The notes under the pieces were generated by a model that saw only the letters and a program-made list of their open reading frames with translations, searched no databases and had not been told where the DNA came from. Source: Marinimicrobium locisalis (GTDB lineage: Bacteria; Pseudomonadota; Gammaproteobacteria; Pseudomonadales; Cellvibrionaceae). From it: a DNA stretch of 64,000 nucleotides. The position numbers were made by a program, and so were the translations under genes. Where the stretch lies: the NCBI RefSeq assembly GCF_039822625.1, contig NZ_JBDLLG010000012.1, forward strand, positions 79,883-143,882, read 5' to 3'. Positions within the stretch are counted from its first letter, which is position 1. Every line of letters begins with the position of its first letter. Shown here piece by piece: positions 60,511 to 64,000 of this stretch.

Positions 60511-61527
60511 TCAGGGGCGACGCAGCGAGTTAAACCAGTTAACATCGCGGGCGTGCGCATCCACCTGGTCCACCACATCCAGTACCAACGCAAACAGCGC
60601 CATACGCACAACCACACCGTTATCCGCCTGCCGGAAGATCGCCAGGTTGGGGTTTTGATTGAGGTCATTGTCCAGCTCGTTCGCTTCCTGGCGAGAGTCT
60701 CGCGGCAGAGGGTGCATAATGACCGTGTTCGGCTCGCAATACTGCGTGTATATAGACTGATTCAGTCGAAAGCGACCACGGTAGAGGTCCGCCTCCTCCT
60801 TCGTGTCGAAGCGCTCCTCCTGAATCCGCGTGGAATAAGCGATATCAACCTTGCCTATACTGCTCGGAAGATCCTCGGTGACCGTTACCGCGTGGCCCGC
60901 CGCGCGCAGCTGTTCGATGATAACCTCCGGCATTGCCAGCTCACCGGGGGAGACCAGCGTGAGCTGAACATTCCTGAACAGGCACAGCAGCTTGCACAGC
61001 GAATGCACCGTGCGGCCGTATTTGAGATCCCCGATCATGGCGATGCGCAGCCCGTCCACCCCTCGCCCTCGGGACTCCATCTCCTTGCGAATGGTGTACA
61101 GATCCAGAAGCGCCTGGCTGGGGTGCTCATTAGCGCCATCACCGCCATTGAGCACGGGCACCCGACTGGCCTCGGCAAACTCCGCCACAGAGCCGGATTC
61201 GGGGTGGCGCATACAAATTACATCACTGAACCCGGAAAGTACCCGCGCGGTGTCATACAGCGACTCTCCCTTCGCCAGGGCGGAGCTCTCGATGCCCGTC
61301 GTCTCGCGAACCTCGCCTCCCAGTAAATTGAAAGCGCTGCCAAAACTGATGCGGGTGCGAGTACTGGGCTCAAAGAACATATTGCCCAAAATCGCCCCTT
61401 CGAGCACTCGGGTCACCTTATGGCGCAGCGCATAGGGCGCCATAGCGTCCGCGACGCTGAAAATGCGCTCAATATCGGGTCTTTCGAACTGATGAATGGA
61501 GAGAATATGCGAGCCGGTAAAATTCAC
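60511..61527 (-). CDS. pyrB: Aspartate carbamoyltransferase catalytic chain
   Basis: First committed step of pyrimidine synthesis. The 338-residue protein has the carbamoyl-phosphate motif FFEPSTRTRISFGSAF, the SALAKGESLYDTARVL loop and NGGDGANEHPSQALLDLYTI. The aspartate-binding domain includes MHPLPRDSRQEANELDNDL. It is longer than the E. coli subunit (311). No pyrI regulatory gene or pyrC-like partner is adjacent. It has its own transcription unit, divergent from the DUF2971 gene. Confidence 0.95.
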   Translation of the reverse strand: MNFTGSHILSIHQFERPDIERIFSVADAMAPYALRHKVTRVLEGAILGNMFFEPSTRTRISFGSAFNLLGGEVRETTGIESSALAKGESLYDTARVLSGFSDVICMRHPESGSVAEFAEASRVPVLNGGDGANEHPSQALLDLYTIRKEMESRGRGVDGLRIAMIGDLKYGRTVHSLCKLLCLFRNVQLTLVSPGELAMPEVIIEQLRAAGHAVTVTEDLPSSIGKVDIAYSTRIQEERFDTKEEADLYRGRFRLNQSIYTQYCEPNTVIMHPLPRDSRQEANELDNDLNQNPNLAIFRQADNGVVVRMALFALVLDVVDQVDAHARDVNWFNSLRRP

Positions 61528-61679
61528 GGGCGAATCCTTTAAGGCGGTGGGTGGAAACTGACGCTCAGTATAGCGCTTTGCGCCCTATTCAAAAATGGCC
61601 GACTTTGCCGATAACGTGATGAGCCGACCCTATTTTGGTTATACTTCCACCAAAACCGTGACAACTGCAAGGAAACCCT

Positions 61680-62585
61680 GTGCCCGATTTCCCCGACACG
61701 CTGGCAAAATTTTGTTCCGCTCGAACCGCCGAGCAGATCCTGAGCTCCCGCCGCCTGCGTTGGAGTGCCCCTCACCTTTTCTGCGACCCTTTCGAGCTGA
61801 CGCACCACACCCCGCTCAGCTTCGATCCGCTGACGTTGCTCGACGGGGTTATTCGCAGTGCGACGGGGATGATTTTTTCCCGTGAATCGCCCAAAAGCCA
61901 CTCCGCTCTGGCCACGGTCATTCGCCGCTGGCGGGAAGAAGAGCGCTTCGCCTCGCCGGAGGAGGCGGAGGAGGTCCTAAAGGAGCTGATGTCGCGAATG
62001 GTTGACCAACGGCAGGTCTCCCTGGAGGAGTTGATGGCGGACTGGCGAAAGTTCACCCGGGAGCTACGAATATGTTGTTTTAGCGCGAGAGCGGACAATC
62101 TGGACTCATGGCAGCTTTTCGCCGACCACCATCGCGGTGTGGCACTGCGCTTTCGTTGTGGTGAATACACCGCCCTTCCGGAGCCCAAGCCCGTCGAATA
62201 CAGCCCGAACCGGCCAGAGATTACAACCTTCAAGGAGCAAATTAACGCGATTCTGCACCAGGAAAAGGTCAACGCTCAGTCGCGCTTTCTGGACAAGTTT
62301 CTGGTCAAGCCCCCCATGTCCGCCGAGCAACAGGAGTGGCGCTGCTTTTATCAGGCGACGGATCACGCCAGCAGCCGGGAGGCCGATGAAAACCTTTGGT
62401 ACGACGACCGCCCCTTTGAGAAAAGCGATCTCGCCTCGGCGTACCTGGGCGCGTTTATCTCGACGGAAGACAAGCAACGGGTCCTAAGACTGGTGAGAGA
62501 GGAGTACCCGGAAACCAAAGTGTTTCAGGCAGCCCCCATCCCCGGCAAATACGAGATTGAGTTCCATCGAGTCAAGGGGGGGTGA
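61680..62585 (+). CDS. DUF2971 domain protein
   Basis: A 301-residue protein of the DUF2971 family, function unknown. The start is GTG at 61680 with AAGGAAA upstream. Family-like segments are SSRRLRWSAPHLFCDPFEL near residue 25, ICCFSARADNLDSWQLFADHHR near 123 and GVALRFRCGEY directly after it. Related proteins occur near defence or abortive-infection genes in some genomes, but no defence gene is adjacent here. No secretion signal. Its end overlaps the convergent flavoenzyme gene by 14 bases. Confidence 0.75.
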   Translation: MPDFPDTLAKFCSARTAEQILSSRRLRWSAPHLFCDPFELTHHTPLSFDPLTLLDGVIRSATGMIFSRESPKSHSALATVIRRWREEERFASPEEAEEVLKELMSRMVDQRQVSLEELMADWRKFTRELRICCFSARADNLDSWQLFADHHRGVALRFRCGEYTALPEPKPVEYSPNRPEITTFKEQINAILHQEKVNAQSRFLDKFLVKPPMSAEQQEWRCFYQATDHASSREADENLWYDDRPFEKSDLASAYLGAFISTEDKQRVLRLVREEYPETKVFQAAPIPGKYEIEFHRVKGG

Positions 62586-63738
62586 GATGGATATTCGCCG
62601 TATCCGCGACGGAACGGCGAGAGGGCAAACTGGCGGCCAGGCGCTCCATAACTTCCAGGGCCGTCGCGCGGTAGGTGGTCAACTTACCGCCCAGCACTGA
62701 CAATACCCTGGGCTGCCCTGCGTCGTCGGCACTAAACAGCACCTCGCGGGACCGACCAAACGCACTCCCAACAGCACTAGGCAAGACCCTCAAACCCGCA
62801 AATGAAGTAACCTCCTCCGGCTCCACCGCTTGGTCCGGGAAGTAGTACCGCAACGCGCGCAGAAGGTACTCTCGCTCTTCTGACAAGCACGAGGCGTTCT
62901 CAGGGGGGCCTCTAAACGGCGTTTCCGTGGTCCCCAGCAGAAGCTGCCCCTGCCAGGGCAAGGCAAACACCGCCCGCCGGTCCTCCGGCGCCTCCAGGTA
63001 AAAGTGATGTTGAAAGCGGTTGGGAAGCAGTAAGTGACTGCCTTGCACGAGCTCAATGGCCGGCACGTGCATCGCCGGCTCAATGCCTTTTAGCACCTCC
63101 CTCCCCCAAGGCCCGGCACAATTCACCAGCACGCGGGCGGCCACCGAGCTTTCCCGCCCGTTCTGCCGATAACGCACTTCACACCCGGAGGCGTGGCGCT
63201 CCGCTCCGGTAAACTCAGCCGGCATAGCCAACTCAGCCCCCAACGACTCAGCCGATTGCCATACAGCCTGAGTCAGGGCCTGGTCGTCCATCTGGGCTTC
63301 CACATAGCGGTAGACCGCCAACAGGTCATCAGTTCTGATTCCGTCGAGACTCGTCCAGCTGCTTCGGTGGAGCCGGGAAAACTCGGAGTCCTCGCCACAG
63401 CCCGCCAACAGCCGATACAACCAAAGGCCGACCGCGATCTTTGCCGGAGACCGGCTGGATGAGCGATAGACCGGTATGTGCATTGCCACCCGCTTGACCA
63501 GCTCCGGGGCCAACTCAAGCAACAGCGCCCGCTCGCGCAGACTTTCCCTCACTAACGAAAACTGCGCGGTCTCAAGGTAGCGGAGCCCACCGTGGATCAG
63601 CTTAGAGGACTTCCGGGAAGTCCCACTCCCAACCCCCGTCTGCTCCAGCAGTAAGACACTGTGCCCAGCCGCAGCCGCGGCCTGCGCCACACCCACTCCT
63701 TGAATGCCACCGCCAACAATTACGAGATCGTAAGTCAT
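62572..63738 (-). CDS. GlpD-like FAD-dependent oxidoreductase (short form)
   Basis: Flavoenzyme of 388 residues resembling the first part of aerobic glycerol-3-phosphate dehydrogenase. The start at 63738 (MTYDLVIVGGGIQGVGVAQ) gives the FAD-binding GxGxxG loop, followed by GTSRKSSKLIHGGLRYLE. Both are GlpD hallmarks. VNCAGPWGREVL and LSVLGGKLTTYRATALEVME complete the fold. GlpD is usually about 500 residues; the C-terminal helical domain is missing here, not broken by a frameshift. glpK, glpF and glpR are absent from the window, so the substrate is uncertain. Confidence 0.85.
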   Translation of the reverse strand: MTYDLVIVGGGIQGVGVAQAAAAAGHSVLLLEQTGVGSGTSRKSSKLIHGGLRYLETAQFSLVRESLRERALLLELAPELVKRVAMHIPVYRSSSRSPAKIAVGLWLYRLLAGCGEDSEFSRLHRSSWTSLDGIRTDDLLAVYRYVEAQMDDQALTQAVWQSAESLGAELAMPAEFTGAERHASGCEVRYRQNGRESSVAARVLVNCAGPWGREVLKGIEPAMHVPAIELVQGSHLLLPNRFQHHFYLEAPEDRRAVFALPWQGQLLLGTTETPFRGPPENASCLSEEREYLLRALRYYFPDQAVEPEEVTSFAGLRVLPSAVGSAFGRSREVLFSADDAGQPRVLSVLGGKLTTYRATALEVMERLAASLPSRRSVADTANIHLTPP

Positions 63739-64000
63739 CGCATGTCCCCATTTGGGCGTAGCCAACGCTGTCGGTAGCCCCAAAGCTCTTTAATTAAACC
63801 GAAACGGTCTGCTTAATAGTGTAACAACTTTTGTGAAAGGCCAAACCGGTATCGGCACGGGGGAAGAGGCACTGGAGTGAGTTTGGAGTGTCGGCCCGCA
63901 ATGCCCATCAGGGCGAGCGCCATCGGCAACGTCCGGTGGACGAGCCGTTCAGCGACCCCAGCGCGCTGGAGCGGCGCTTGACCAATTTGTCGGGAACAAA
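63739..64000. other. Window-edge region, no gene assigned
   Basis: A short AT-rich segment (63785-63835) holds the likely promoter of the GlpD-like gene on the minus strand. From about 63835 to the end one plus-strand frame stays open (ending ...SDPSALERRLTNLSGT), and a minus-strand frame is also open. Neither has a convincing start or a recognised family, so no gene is called. Confidence 0.25.

Noticed and set aside
1..64000. tRNA, rRNA, insertion sequence, prophage or restriction-modification genes
   Set aside because: I looked for cloverleaf-like sequences, transposase motifs and phage genes by eye on both strands and found none. A tRNA scan and IS search could not be run here.

Overview
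The window is 64 kb of compact, GC-rich gammaproteobacterial chromosome carrying about 57 protein genes. No rRNA, tRNA, insertion sequence, prophage or CRISPR array was recognised. Three things point to an aerobic, salt-adapted, polysaccharide-degrading bacterium of the Cellvibrionales type (Marinimicrobium, Microbulbifer or Saccharophagus relatives): two lipoprotein-anchored GH9 cellulase-like enzymes, two sodium- or proton-linked redox pumps (oadGAB and the six-gene Rnf complex), and two terminal oxidases. The genus is an inference from gene content, not a database result.

Layout. 0.3-3.8 kb: oxaloacetate decarboxylase sodium pump (oadGAB, minus strand). 4-15 kb: dusC, gamma-glutamyltransferase, a GH9 lipoprotein, hda and a DUF2066 protein, then purM-purN-DUF3108, an FKBP isomerase and an M15-type carboxypeptidase. 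15-22 kb: a gene-free AT-richer stretch, a small membrane protein, and an aa3-type oxidase operon with a subunit II carrying two c-type haems, two subunit III-like genes, subunit IV and an SCO copper chaperone. 22-24.3 kb: dcd and the Mrp/ApbC ATPase, followed by an intergenic region with two large palindromic repeats. 24.3-33.4 kb: metG, rnfABCDGE and mscS. 33.5-44.1 kb: an outer-membrane barrel protein and the complete cbb3 oxidase and maturation cluster (ccoNOQPGHIS plus a TauE/SafE-like membrane protein), with a perfect FNR/Anr-type palindrome upstream of ccoN. 44.4-52.1 kb: argG, exonuclease I, carbonic anhydrase, the second GH9 lipoprotein, a spermidine-synthase-like protein and phhB. 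52.1-52.6 kb: two more palindromic repeats. 52.6-63.7 kb: a DECR-like SDR, argS, a YqcC-like protein, dinG, an acyltransferase, a REC-GGDEF-REC protein, pyrB, a DUF2971 protein and a GlpD-like flavoenzyme.

The most unusual content is the family of four palindromic elements (A-D). Each has a long, essentially perfect stem of 23-31 bp whose sequence differs from copy to copy. The stem encloses a conserved core (52 nt in A-C, 106 nt in D) that folds into smaller hairpins whose loops are TCCA or TCCC. Hairpin 1 shows compensatory base changes between copies. The elements occur as two inverted pairs, A/B before metG and C/D between phhB and the SDR gene. Motifs outside the stems are also shared. 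This looks like selection on a folded nucleic acid (ssDNA transposition substrate, structured RNA or nucleoid/recombination site). I cannot name the family or its partner protein from the sequence alone.
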